This document shows, piece by piece, positions 18,113 to 28,984 of a DNA stretch of 64,000 bases. The stretch is from Fasciola hepatica (Eukaryota > Platyhelminthes > Trematoda > Plagiorchiida > Fasciolidae), in contig CANUEZ040000165.1 of assembly GCA_948099385.1 (NCBI GenBank), positions 8,154,001 to 8,218,000 of the forward strand, written 5' to 3'. The position numbers and the translations under genes were made by a program. Below the pieces are notes generated by a model. That model saw only the letters and a list, made by a program, of their open reading frames with translations. It was not told the DNA's origin and searched no databases. How positions within the stretch are numbered: the stretch's first letter is position 1; each line of letters opens with the position of its first letter.

Positions 18113-18402
18113 TCAATTAGACCCGCATAGGGTTGGCCCCACCGCTGCAGCAATTACGAAACTCAGCGGTTCATCCATACGATCTAGGACAGCAAAACAG
18201 TCCCAACTTTTTACCATCAACTTCTCCCTCCTGAAATATGCAACCCTGTGGAATAAACTCCCAGCTGAAGTCCGTTCCGTAGATTCCCTAATTATGTTTA
18301 AGTCTGGATTACACGTAGCTCTGGACATCCAAAAACTGATCGCTCTTACGAATCCTTATATGTCTTTTGATAGAGCTTATGAGGAAAACGCTGGATACTA
18401 AC
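18113..18402 (+). pseudogene. Second, diverged copy of the ORF2 C-terminal coding region
   Basis: Immediately after the ORF2 stop, a frame of about 95 codons encodes a homologue of the last part of ORF2. It contains KYATLWNKLPAEVRS and later TNPYMSFDRAYEENAGY before a stop, matching KYASLWNKLPQRIRA and YNPYISRAQAFEVGIGY of the upstream ORF2. Nucleotide divergence is substantial, so it is not a recent duplication. A stop lies just upstream in this frame. It may derive from template switching between two LINE families, giving the element a chimeric 3' part. Confidence 0.85.
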
Positions 18403-19989
18403 CTGAACCCTTGAGAATCTAGGATGTGCCACACCATACGCCGCAGTTGCCATCACCTAAGCGTAAACCTAACAGTTTACAATGCCTAAACAGAATAATT
18501 ACCTCTAATCTATAACCACGGTCACCCCAATAGTTCCTTCTACTTGGACTCCTCAGAAACCACTCAGTATAGAACAACCGCTATACCGAAAGAGACAGTA
18601 ACAGCGTAGCGCCACGCAAACAGTATGATAGTCCTACTCGCTCTGTCTGTTATTTCAAACCTATCTTATCGCCTCGTGCCAAACTGCGTTCTGCGTAAGC
18701 AAACGGTATTGAAGGTTATCATTACTAACCACGGGCAAATCATAAATCCTTTAAAATGCATACAGCTACCAAGCCTGTGTACGCAACTTCATCAGCCTGC
18801 AGCAGTATAGCTCAAATCCACAGCGAGCCTATTTTACCCATGCCCCACTCACATAGACCTAACCAATCCATTGTTTATTGTCTTCACATATTATTATAAC
18901 CCACAGCTGGAACCACGTCCAGACTGCAATCTCCCTTTATTTCAGGTCGTTGTCTCCCACTATCTCAGTCGCCAAATTGGCTAACCAAGGAGGCCGCTTT
19001 GACTCGTACGGACAGAGACTCAAGTGGAACCTACCATGGCAACTGGGACAGAAATCCAACCACACAACAGGAGATACCCTCAATTGCTTATCAGATCGTT
19101 CAGCATTTTCTAACGCAACCAACACGAATTCCAGCTCACGCGCATGCCGCTAACATACAGCCACACTCGGCTGATTGACTGACACATACTTTGCCCTGCC
19201 AGATGAAACTTACGCATTCGATGTAGTACGTTACCAGAATAACACTGAAGGCAAATGCGTCATCACATACATATATATTTGTCATTGAAGCAGCATAACG
19301 CTGAAGTCCATGCAAAGATTTTCCCACTTTATTATCCGTTAACACAGGTTATCTTTTCTCCGAACCGTAGCCGGCTGGAATTTGACTCTCCATTTCTCGA
19401 AGACCCTCCAGTTGCGCCTTCTCATTTCTGAATAGTACATGTTACTGGCCCTGAATCTAAACTCACCTTTTTATGGACTGCTGTTTCTCCCACATCCACC
19501 GGTGTTCACTTTCACGAAACTGGCCTCAGGTCCCCCTGCTTCAAATCTCATTCCGTTTACAGAACTCCGGTAAATCCGTCATTCAGGGTCTGCATTGTCT
19601 TCATGGATCGCCATCCTCTTCGCATGCGTCGATTTTCCACCCTTTTTTTCTTGTTCAAAATTTATTCCATTTGCAGAACCTCAGTTGGCCTCTGGTTTCC
19701 TGGGCTTGCATCATTCTTGTTAATAATGCCTCCTTAGCACTGCGCTAACGATTTTCTCGATATCTCCACCGCGCACCACTGCCTGATCCGGATTCGAAAC
19801 CGGTTTAAAACTGCCGCGCAAACCATTATCAGAATGGTCCATTCAAACTTTTCATGTCATTGTTTTTTCATCTCTAATACTCTCGACTTTCATACTTAGA
19901 ATATGTGAACATTTCATCTTATTGAGTAACGTGTACACCATGATCATGCTTTAACGCGTGCATCTCGACCGTGGCCGAGAAATATACCA
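18403..19989 (+). other. LINE 3' untranslated region
   Basis: About 1.6 kb without recognisable coding sequence. A stretch near 18895-18990 (acccacagctggaac, then tttcaggtcg) is related to the 3' regions at 21985-22080 and, inverted, 25390-25480. Just before the tail is ctcgaccgtggccgagaaat, related to accacggtcaagaaatata near 24700; this marks the LINE 3' terminus. Confidence 0.75.
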
Positions 19990-20008
19990 ATATTATTATT
20001 ATTATTAA
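19990..20008. repeat. (ATT)n tail of the LINE
   Basis: About six ATT units directly abutting 28S sequence at 20009. This is the 3' tail of the plus-strand LINE and fixes the direction of insertion. Confidence 0.85.
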
Positions 20009-20837
20009 CCGCCGACCGAACGACACCGAGCCATCACCTGGCCTGCATTCACAAGCAACAAGGCAACCAGACCCAGAGCCGCCGGCGCGACAGGCACGCC
20101 CGCACGCACAACAAGCCGCCGTCTCCGACGTACCGCACAGAACCGGAGCAGTCGGCTATTACACCCGAAGCACGATAAATCGCACAACGGGCTACCTGCC
20201 ATCCCGACCTAGCAAGGACACAAGGACCCCACCAAGCCGGTTCAACCGCAACAGCCAGACAGCAACGTCGGTCGTGGTGAACACTCTGAGAAAGTGCACT
20301 GGCAAGCAGGTCCGTCAGTACCCGGGCGCACAACACCTGACGAGTGATTCGCGCATCCCCACCGAAGCGGGGACCTGCAGCTAAGCAGACCCGAGCACAC
20401 AACCAATATGACCAAGCTCATGCCATACTCACCAGATGAATCCTCAGAGCTTGCAGTTCAACTCCACCTGTTTACCTCTGAACGGTTTCACGCACTGTTT
20501 ACTCTCTCTTCAAAGTACTTTTCAACGTTCCCTCACGGTACTTGTTCGCTATCGGACTTGTGCTAGTATTTAGCCTTGGATGGAGTTTACCACCCGCTTT
20601 TGGCTGCATTCACAAACAATCCGACTCCAAGGTCTGCTCAGGAAGATACTGGCCAGTCTGAATCTCCACCCCCACGGGCCTTTCACCCTCACTGGGCCAT
20701 GTCCGAGTAACCTTACTCATTATAGGACTTAGGGTGGAGCAGCATCTTCGCGAGCTAACCTGAACACCATATTGCCTAGGGGCCAAATGACCACAGGCTT
20801 CGGTGCTGGGCTTTTCCCGGTTCACTCGCCGTTACTA

Positions 20838-20873
<36 letters not shown>

Positions 20874-20916
20874 GATATGCTTAATTTCAGCGGGTAATAA
20901 CGTCTGAACCGAGGTC
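20009..20916 (-). rRNA. 28S rRNA copy 2, 5' segment
   Basis: Matches 111-1017 base for base apart from a few substitutions (for example near 20145 and 20694). The 5' end is at 20916, where the minus strand reads GACCTCGG. It is cut off from the rest of the gene by the LINE on its left. Together with 11153-13111 and 6750-7957 it makes one 28S gene in three pieces. Confidence 0.95.
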
Positions 20917-21130
20917 AGGAAGACAGACCACGAGGGGTACCGTCGTTATATGAAAATAGCATCAGACACATGACCAAGTTCAGCATCAAACCAATGACAA
21001 AGTGACAGTGACGGAACGTGCCTGGTATGGAATTATCCCAGAAATCATAAGTGTGCCGACTAGGGGATCGCCAAACACACTGACAACTGAGTACCAACCC
21101 GATTATTAAGCCACGATTCCGCCACTGCAC
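20917..21130 (-). other. ITS2 stub
   Basis: The 28S-proximal part of ITS2, matching 1018-1231 with minor differences (for example agtga versus aataa near 21006). It ends abruptly at gccactgcac and continues into intergenic-spacer sequence instead of the rest of ITS2 and 5.8S. Confidence 0.93.
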
Positions 21131-21569
21131 CAACGGGTCCATATAGAGTCAAATATATATGCGCATCATAGCCTATATGCACCATGCAGGCCCATACCTA
21201 TAGCCTATATGGACTCTCTATGCAAGCCTATAGGCTCCTATGCTGGCCTATATGCGCTGTATAGGCCAAAGCTTATAGCCTATATAGACTCCCTATGCAA
21301 GCCTATATACTATATACACGGCCTATGGTAACTCCATATAGACGGGTAAACGGCGGTGGTAACCTTGACTCTCTTATGGACCCGTATGCTGGCCTATAGG
21401 CCCATATACCAGCCTATATGCATTGTATAGGCTTATACCTATAGCCTATATGGACTCATTATGCAAGCCTATATACTATATACACGGCCTATGGTAACTC
21501 CATATAGACGGGTAAACGGCGGACGTAACTCGGACTCTCCGAGGAGAGAGGGTACTCCCTATATAACAT
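21131..21569 (-). other. Displaced rDNA intergenic-spacer fragment
   Basis: Matches the CCTATA-type spacer block from about 4656 onwards (caacgggtccatatagagtc) with internal rearrangement, and ends with the IGS box gggtactccctatataaca near 21550-21569. The orientation relative to 28S is the same as in unit 1. It is joined to ITS2 on the left and to LINE sequence on the right. Confidence 0.88.
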
Positions 21570-22562
21570 GGGACCCCATTCCAACCGGAATCCGTTTACC
21601 TCTGATTTCTCCTGACTCCACGGAATACCAGCACGTTTGCCTTCACATGAATAATCCTCAACTTAACGCCCAGTGTTTTACTTCCTTTTTGCTGTTAGCC
21701 GTCCTCGACCACAGATGGTGAGCCGACCACACTACTATCTTCCCATTTTTTCATTCTTCTTCCAGATCATACCCTCTACTATTGTTTTATTCCTGGTTCC
21801 CAAACGGACCCCTCTCCTCCTCCACCACCTACCTGATACCTCCCTAAATCTCTACTATCACCCAACTACCCTAGAAAGCTACCAGTCTCCGTCTAGGGAT
21901 CCCTATTAGACCGGCCCACTAGCCGAATGATAACTAATTATTCAGATAACAAAATGTTCAGTTTCTGGTTTCCATTGAAACGATAATCATAACCCACAGC
22001 GGGAACACTCTTTAGGCTGCCGCACTCCTGACCTCTTTCAGATCGCATTGGTTACTTGGGTAGCCATCGGCCAAATCGACGTTTATCCCGGATTACCGCA
22101 AGGACTAGAGGATTTGATCAATGGTTTAAACCTGTACTCTCGCCTGCTGACGATATATGGGGCACCGTACACGGATTAACAAAACCTCATGAAAGTCTCA
22201 CCGGATGGCAGAGGTGATTCCTGACACCAGCCTTCAACCCACGTCTGCTCAACGTCTATTCCCAATAATTCATTCCGATAGTTCAATTCTTTTTGCATTG
22301 AAGCAAGAAACCAATGACCGGAACCCAGCCCTCGCCGCTGCCCACCTCGTCAAACCAGCCCCTTTTTGTAACATTGGGTCCCCTTGATCCAGTTCCTCAA
22401 AGCAGATAGAAGACATAAATTGCGAGATGCAAGCATTTCCTCAAATCTTCTCAATCGCTTACGTAAAACAAGAAAATTCGTGTTCAAGTATAGCACTGAA
22501 CAAAAAAAATGGAATAGATTGTGTCAAGCGAAATTAGGAAATTATTCGGTAAACCTGACTGG

Positions 22563-22985
22563 CTACCGCCACGGCAGGCACACATTGTGGGTCAAAAGTT
22601 TCTGTGCACACAGTAAAGGCCTGAGTGTACTTATCAACACAGCCTCACAAAAAGCTAGAAGCTTTAGGTTCCGATTCCACGCAGTCACTCGGAAAGCTTG
22701 ACCCGGATCAATCCGATGACGAAAGGTCACAAGGTGTTTCGCTATCGATGAAGCCGGGTTTCTGGTCGTCGTCTGTTGTCCGGGTGGAGGATGACTCACC
22801 CTTTGCACCAGCCACTTTGGTACATGCTCCCCCATTCTTTGACTGAGGCAGCGATCCGTTCTGCCTATGTAGGTGTCAGCGCAGCTGCAGTTGAACTGAT
22901 AAATGACGTGAGAGGCATTCAGGTTCGTGACACTGTTTGAATGTGCTTGGAGGTTTAGTCGTTTGGTGGTTTGCAAAATCTCCAA
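22563..22985 (-). pseudogene. PLE GIY-YIG endonuclease domain
   Basis: A 140-codon minus-strand frame with VIYQFNCSCADTYIGRTDR, the GIY-YIG signature of Penelope-like elements including the YIG-type block and the Arg of GRTDR, followed by HLVTFRH. It lies downstream of the RT as in other PLEs. It is in a frame different from the RT, with a gap of about 300 bases of degenerate linker, so the element is not active. Confidence 0.85.
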
Positions 22986-23299
22986 TTCAACCGCGCTTTA
23001 GCGCTCACTAGATTTTGGCTAATCTAATTGAATAGATGATCCCCTTTAAATGGCAACACTAGAGTAACTCGTTTTTCCTCGACCGTGTCCACTTGTACGG
23101 TCTTAGGCCTTTCTCTTTTGTGGATCTCAGTGAACTTAACAGGGTATCCACTGGCTCATAGAGTTTGGGATAAGAACTCTTCCTCCTTTTGCAATTGGTT
23201 CACGCTGCAGATTTTACCCGCCCTGTGGAACAGGGTTTTGACCAAGCCCCTTTGCTAGGCAATTGGAGCGAAACTGGAGAAATGAATGTGCTGTCCACT

Positions 23300-23935
23300 C
23301 TATGTTTCTTTATGATGGATAGTCTTCTGAATTGTCCCATCTGCAGGTCTTTTTATCATGGTATTCAAAAAAGCGAGGCTGTTGCCGCTCTCTGTTTTAC
23401 ATGTGACTGATAGATTGGGATGTATGGTGTTCTTAAGGTTGAAGAACTTAGTAAGCCGATCTTCCTCGGTAAAAATCAAAATATCATCGACATAACGCTT
23501 GTACGGGGTAAACTGGATGACATTCTGATGTATACTTTTCTCAATCAATCCCAAAAGGATATCTGCCAATGTGGGTCCAAGAGTGCTACCCATTGCCACA
23601 CCATCAATCTGTCCGTAAGAACGTCCTTCAAAATCAAAACGTAGATTTTCTGTACATAAGGGAATGAGGTCCCGGATGCTTGTACCGGAATCGGTAACGT
23701 GGGTTTGAGTGTTGCTACTATGTCGCACAAAAACTCTACGGTTTCTCTTGGGGGTACACTGGTGAAAAGTGAATCAATATCAACGGAAAACATTTTCTTG
23801 GAATTCACGGATATTTGCCCCAGGATATCTGATAGTTCAGATGAGTCCTTCAGACAGTGTGATGTTATGTGCTTTCGGATGGGAGACAGAATATCCACCA
23901 TCCAGCGTGCCAATTTGTGACAACCTGAGTCCTGC
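23300..23935 (-). pseudogene. PLE reverse transcriptase, frameshifted
   Basis: Two overlapping minus-strand frames encode PLE RT: SVDIDSLFTSVPPRETVEF in the first, and DGVAMGSTLGPTLADI followed by YVDDILIF in the second. A frameshift near 23720 separates them. The YVDD catalytic box is intact, but the N-terminal RT fingers are missing. It normally copies PLE RNA at a nick made by the GIY-YIG domain. Confidence 0.85.
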
Positions 23936-24737
23936 CCCTTTTTACCTGCTACCTTCAACATTCTACCTGCCATCACCTGTAACCAAGGTCTTTATGAAAC
24001 AGGATACCAGCCATCTGCAGCCAACCAGAATTTGGCTAATAATTTTCTTTTACATATACAAAAATTTTCATCTTTACACTGTCCCAACTTCTGCCTAGCC
24101 GCAACAGTAGCTTTTGTCTTCACTAGTCCGTTTCTTTGACGGCTCTTCTTTGAAAGTCCGTCCTGCGTCCACACACCATTCATGCTCTTCAAGCGTTCAC
24201 TGCAGTCCTTGTGAAGCCTTTTGCTTTCATGTGAGTTTCCATATGACTCTGAAATTACCTGCACAAAAGGTCCATTTTATAATCACCTTTGACTCACCTG
24301 CACTTATTTCAAAAGCCTCCTCCACAATTAGTTACCCAATGCTGGATCAGGTTTCTATATGTAGCTGGCATCTCTGACTGCACGTTGATAGCCTTATAAG
24401 TATTCTACTTTTAATCTTGTTTTTTGGCATCGCTTCCGCCCAGTTATTTGTTAGTGACCTTCCAATTATCGCCTATATCAGCAATCCCACGTTTGTCCAG
24501 CTATCCATACAGTCCTCCCCGAGTTCAAAACCTATTTACAATTCGTGCTTCAACCACTACCACTTTAGTTCACTCAAACACTACATGACTTTAGTGTCGT
24601 ATTTCAGTTGCTGCGTGATTCATAAATCTAGAAATTGTGATTACCTTACGTTGACATGCACTGCTGCGTTCTCTGATCTTGCCTTGTGCACGTTTATGGA
24701 CCACGGTCAAGAAATATACAATGATCAATTATCAATT

Positions 24738-27700
24738 AAAGGTGACTTCAGTGTCATATGGAAATTTACATGAAGGCAAAAAGCTTCGCTAGAGACTCAG
24801 CTACCGTTTGAAGAACATGGATGGTGTATGGAAGCAGAACGAACTTCCAAAGAGAAGCCGTCGAAGAAACAGACTATTAAAACGACCAAGCAAAGGATGT
24901 AAGAAAGTAAAGATAAAATTTCCTGTATACGTGATAGAAGAATTATTATTCATATTCCGGTTGGTTACATATGACTGGTATTTTGTTTCATAGGGGTCTT
25001 GGTTGCAGGTGATGGCAGGTAGCGAATGGTGAGGGCAGCAGGCAAAAATGACTAGGCCGACGAACTGGGCAGAGTAGGTTGAGAAGGCCGCGGCAAGGGC
25101 TAGATCACTGTCATCGATTTCGTACTGCAACGCAGAATTAATAGAACTGTTGGAAGGGAGTACTGGAAATAGATGTTGAGCGGGTATAAGGTGACGATTG
25201 GTGTCAGGAATCAGCTCTGCCATCCGGTGAGAATTTTGCGAGGGATTGTTACTGCGGTTATAGAATTTTGAACACTGGTCAGCCGTGTACCCCATATAAT
25301 GTCAGCAGGCAAGAGTATAGTTTTCAACCATTGTCAATCCGATTGATCAAATCGTTTATTCCGTACAGTAATTCAGGAGCGACGGCGAGTTTGCTGATGG
25401 CTACCCAAGTAACCAGTGAGATCTGAAAGAGGTCAGAAGTGCGACAGTCTCGATGGTGTTCCAGTTGTAGTTTATGGTTGTAGTTTTAATAGGAAGCAGA
25501 CAATGAACATTTTGTTATCCGACGGCCAATAAGCCGATCTATGGGGGAGCAAAGGACAGAGACCTGTAGTTTTCTAGGGCAGTTGGGTGATAACAGAGAT
25601 ATAGGGAGATGTCAAGCGCAGGCTTGGGCGGAGTGCAAAACAAATTTAGTTGGTAAGTGGGGGGTTTATGAAAGGGAGCCCATTTGAGAACCAGGAATAA
25701 AACATTGGAAGAGGATGGGATCGGGATGAGAAATGGGGTAAAAGGAAGGTAGCGGTCTGGTCATTGCACCAGCTGTCGTCAAGGAGAGGCAAACAATGAA
25801 AAGGAAAGAAAATACTAGGTGTTAGGTTGAGGCTTCTTCGTGTGAAGGCAAACGTGCCGGTATTCCGTGGGGTCATGACAAAACAGAAGCATACAGATTC
25901 CGGTTGAAATGAGGTCTTGACTTAACATGAGCGTGTGCGCAGGTCAGTGAGTCTTGGTTGCCGACGAATAGTAATCTATGTGGCGAGACTCCAGCATACG
26001 AGAAAAGCGCAAGAAAAGCAAGATGAGGACGCCGAATTGTGGCCTGAGACGGGAGAATTAGGTGAAGATGAGCGCCCGTCATCATTGGACAAAACGTTTT
26101 TTAAGTGAGCTGGCGTCAGCAGACATTCAGTTGGGTAGTTGGGTCTTTAGCGTAGCAGACAAATTATCTCTGAGTTTGTACATCAATATTAGTGCGTTGG
26201 CCGAAGGATAACGTAGAAAAAAAGAAATTGTGGATTGCAAACTATGAAAGTTCGATGATTACATTCATCATTCCTGGCAACCAGTACAGGCGAGGTTTAG
26301 CCGATAGCTGTGGGTCGTAGTCATAATAATACCGGGGTATCGTCGGGGCAGAGGCCGCAGAGTATAACTATTCAAACCGTGCGTTGTCTACTGCATTAGA
26401 CATCGGCGAGCTGATTAACAGTTGCACTGGAAACCCTAAAAGACTGAAACCGAGAAAGGCGGGGTCGGCGAGCAATTGTGGAGAGCCCGGGCGGCGAGCT
26501 ATCACCCTGCACTGGTTCAGACAAAAAGAGATCTGAAGGCTACCTCAGGAGCTTAGGGTGTCCCACACGCAGGGTCTGGTCTAGTCTATTATCAGAAGGG
26601 AGCAGAGGGCTTTAGACCAAGACCTTCCCAGCTAAGAGCGTTTTTTTCTTTTTTTCTTTTTCTATTTTTACAGCAGTGTGGAGAGCAAACTTCCACCTTG
26701 GGGTAATCTTCCCATTTCTCCCTGACCCGCCTCTTTTTACACGTGGCCCATTGGGTTCGAGATCGATATCGATAGCTTTTTCCCCTTATTGCCAGGTTGC
26801 CACGGACCAGATGATGCCGCGAGCCGTGAAAGGAAAGGATAGAGGATAAAACGCACCCTAAGATAATGGCAGCGTTCCTGAGGCTATCACCTGACCGCTT
26901 GCTTTTGCCAATAACGGTCGGACGGTTTGCAGTACATACGTTAGCCATCTGGTGACTGCATCGGAGACTATGATATGCTGGGTAACTTTATGGTCATGAA
27001 GACTCTGGTGAAAATGTATCACCATTGGCTATGCGGAGGTCGGCCGCCAGCTATTGCTGAAGCATTGGGTGAGTGGCACAGATGAATCAATGAGCTTTAG
27101 CCAAAATTTGCACACTCGAGGTGAGAGCTGAATAGTTGTAAAGATCTTAGGATTGAGTATACCCATAACAGGTAAATGAAGGAGACAACTGTTTCGGCAG
27201 ACATTCGCTTATAGGCTATGATTAGACAACCTGATCAGTTTCGGGCTTGTTTTGAGGAGGAATAAAGAGCTCCGTGAAGAACAGATTGATGGTGAACAAC
27301 AATTTCAAACCCACGAGCATCAGGCGCAATGATGAGTCTAATTCAGGTGATGTCCACGGGATAGGTTTTGTTCTAACGGAGCTTTGAATAGGTTTTTTCA
27401 ATTGCGGGCTATGTATGTGCATGCAAATTGGAGTGTAAGGTGGCAAGGTTTGTTTAGCAGCAGAGGAAAATTGAGTGGAGTATAACAAGAAGGCATATAT
27501 GTATATACATGGGTAGGACGCAAAAGACGATGACTCATTGTCGTCAGTCCTCATACGCTCCATCTATGCCTGTACCATTGCTGGTCATGCTGATTACAGT
27601 GGATGCGTCAAAAATTCTGCTTATTGCCCTTTAAATTGTTTTGGCGTGCTACACGATCGCAGCCAGTCAGGAAGCTCAGTCCAGAGGCCAGAACAGATGA

Positions 27701-28348
27701 CCGAGAAATATCTATATCTGATTAAGGTCTTAGACTGGGGGGTTGCGGTGGTGGATTGTCTGTCACGGAGGAAGGAGGAAATCCCACTAGAAAAACCAAG
27801 TGGGTTATCAGAAGAGGTGACTTTTGAGAGCAGAAGGTTGAATAGAAATGAGAGATTGAGCTTGATATGACGTAACCATGTAGGTTTGAGCAGGAGTTGT
27901 TCACACCTAGCGCTGTAGTTAAGGTTGGAAGAGAGGTCGAGTAATTTTTAATGGACGAGAGTTGCATTTTCTCTGCATTACCCGGTCAGCCTTTCGCACC
28001 AACGCAAGGGCCACGAGGCAGTACTTCAACAGCTACCTGACGTGTGTTTTGAATATCAAGAGCCTACTCTTCAAAGTAACGTATGTTCTGAGGATAAGTT
28101 CACTTATCCTTCTTGCCTTGCCAAAATGGGCCAGTGCTTTTTCACTTAAGTTAAGGAACAGGAATAAAGCAGACCCGGTTTTCTTACCACGTGGGTAGTG
28201 GGAATCGGCAGGTCGTTTATTGTAAGAGAGCCAGATGGAAAGTGACATTTGCTGGACAGAAATGAGCTCTTGGATGCCGAAGGCTTCATCAGCCACTGAG
28301 TACACCATTCATCGAGGGCTTGAAGTCTGACGGAATATCACTGAGAGC
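24738..28348 (-). mobile_element. Minus-strand CR1-like LINE, 3' half (5' part continues at 41334)
   Basis: 3' region (24738 to about 27540) plus ORF2 end (about 27540-28348). It is interrupted on its right by BEL1; the LINE ORF2 resumes beyond BEL1 at 41334. On the left it stops mid-3'UTR where the plus-strand LINE ends. Together with 21570-24737 it makes an inverted repeat with arms of about 1.1 kb. Confidence 0.8.
27540..28348 (-). pseudogene. LINE ORF2 C-terminal remnant
   Basis: Degenerate coding on the minus strand in several frames. In order: EWCTQWLMKPSASKS near 28285-28325, KARRISELILRTYV and LLIFKTHVR near 28033-28130 (compare KARRTIGLIHQTFI and LNIFKSHVR in the intact ORF2), then HGYVISSSISHFYSTF near 27840-27890, then LWTELPDWLRSCSTPKQFK near 27630-27690. 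Order and spacing match the intact element, with frameshifts and stops. Confidence 0.85.
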
Positions 28349-28727
28349 TGTGCGACACACGTCTGAGCAGTGCATAGCCAAATTTACAACGGATCCCGAA
28401 ATCAAAAGGCGATAACCCGTACTAGTCTACGATACTTGATTATTGAATGAACAATGACACCATAAAGGTACAAACCTCGGTAATGAAATCACAAGGATTC
28501 AACAAACGGGAAACTAAACTGCGGCGTGCGAGCAAGGAGCACGTGCGTCACGCAGGTCCAGAACAAGGATATGACAACGTAGCGCTCTGGGCGCGAAAAA
28601 ACAACAACTGGCCCATAAAAACAAACAGTCTGTAAAGACACGTCGATAGCGTAAGCAAGTGAGCGATGTAAAGAAAAACACTGAATCGCAAAGGTTTTAG
28701 GGGGATTTTCCACGACCGGTAGTTACA
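28349..28727 (-). repeat. BEL1 3' LTR
   Basis: 379 bp. It matches 40957-41333 almost exactly in the core, but the terminal 20-30 bases differ. The outer tip is tgtgcgacacacg on the plus strand and the inner tip is agttaca. Confidence 0.92.
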
Positions 28728-28749
28728 CCGCCCACCAAAATCCTCCTTA
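28728..28749 (-). promoter_or_regulatory. BEL1 polypurine tract
   Basis: Minus strand GGAGGATTTTGGTGGGCGG directly abuts the TGTAAC of the 3' LTR, as expected for the plus-strand primer site. The same motif precedes the BEL4 3' LTR (47946-47967), and a variant precedes the BEL2 3' LTR. Confidence 0.8.
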
Positions 28750-28984
28750 ATCCTTAGCAGAGTCGAAGGTTTGGTAAAAAGGTACCGATTCTTCCTACCT
28801 CCTTCGGCCCTGCTGTCAATGTGTTCGCCTAATGCTCGTCGTCAACGTTCTACTCATGATAGCACCTAATCCGTTGGCCACATAGGCGCGAGGCTATTCT
28901 ACGTCTTCCACGAGAACAACTGACCGATGGCGGACGTGAAGGTGGAACATAGATGCCCTCCTTGGAAAGGCCGTCCTGCCCTGG

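Larger units (their letters stand above)
13112..20008 (+). mobile_element. CR1-like LINE inserted antisense in 28S copy 2
   Basis: About 6.9 kb interrupting 28S between the bases corresponding to 110 and 111 of copy 1. It has a 5' region of about 200 bp, ORF1 (13328-14989), ORF2 (15246-18080), a diverged second copy of the ORF2 end (18113-18402), a roughly 1.6-kb 3' region and a short (TAT)n tail. At most 3 bp (aac) is shared at the two junctions, so no clear target duplication. The RT/EN architecture fits the CR1/Jockey group; assignment to CR1 is by resemblance to fluke CR1 elements. A decayed relative lies at 59700-64000 outside rDNA. Confidence 0.92.
22375..23935 (-). mobile_element. Penelope-like element (PLE), truncated
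   Basis: A minus-strand element of about 1.56 kb with the PLE combination of RT followed by a GIY-YIG endonuclease. It begins inside the RT and is therefore 5'-truncated. It sits inside the LINE 3' region; the boundaries at about 23935 and 22375 are where homology between the two LINE arms stops and resumes. Confidence 0.85.
21570..24737 (+). mobile_element. 5'-truncated CR1-like LINE 3' region, split by a Penelope-like element
   Basis: Two blocks (21570-22375 and about 23936-24737) match, inverted, one continuous block at 24738-25900, which shows that the Penelope-like element between them is a later insertion. The plus-strand end near 24690-24737 (accacggtcaagaaatata, then a short AT-rich tail) matches the 3' terminus of the LINE at 13112-20008. 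The reading frame at 22205-22387 (MAEVIPDTS...) has a counterpart on the other arm; see findings. No EN or RT coding remains in this copy. Confidence 0.75.

Noticed and set aside
13112..20008. Idea of a new 28S-specific R-type LINE
   Set aside because: A relative at 59700-64000 is not in rDNA, and there is no target-specific signature at the junction.
23992..25000. Two similar small frames (ending DGWYPVS and YDWYFVS) as a gene pair
   Set aside because: They are inverted copies of LINE 3' region with different frames interrupted by length changes; no evidence of a gene.
27660..27720. Possible LINE 3' terminus on the plus strand (gaccgagaaatatctata)
   Set aside because: The minus strand here encodes LWTELPDWLRS of a LINE ORF2, so the similarity to the tail motif is accidental.
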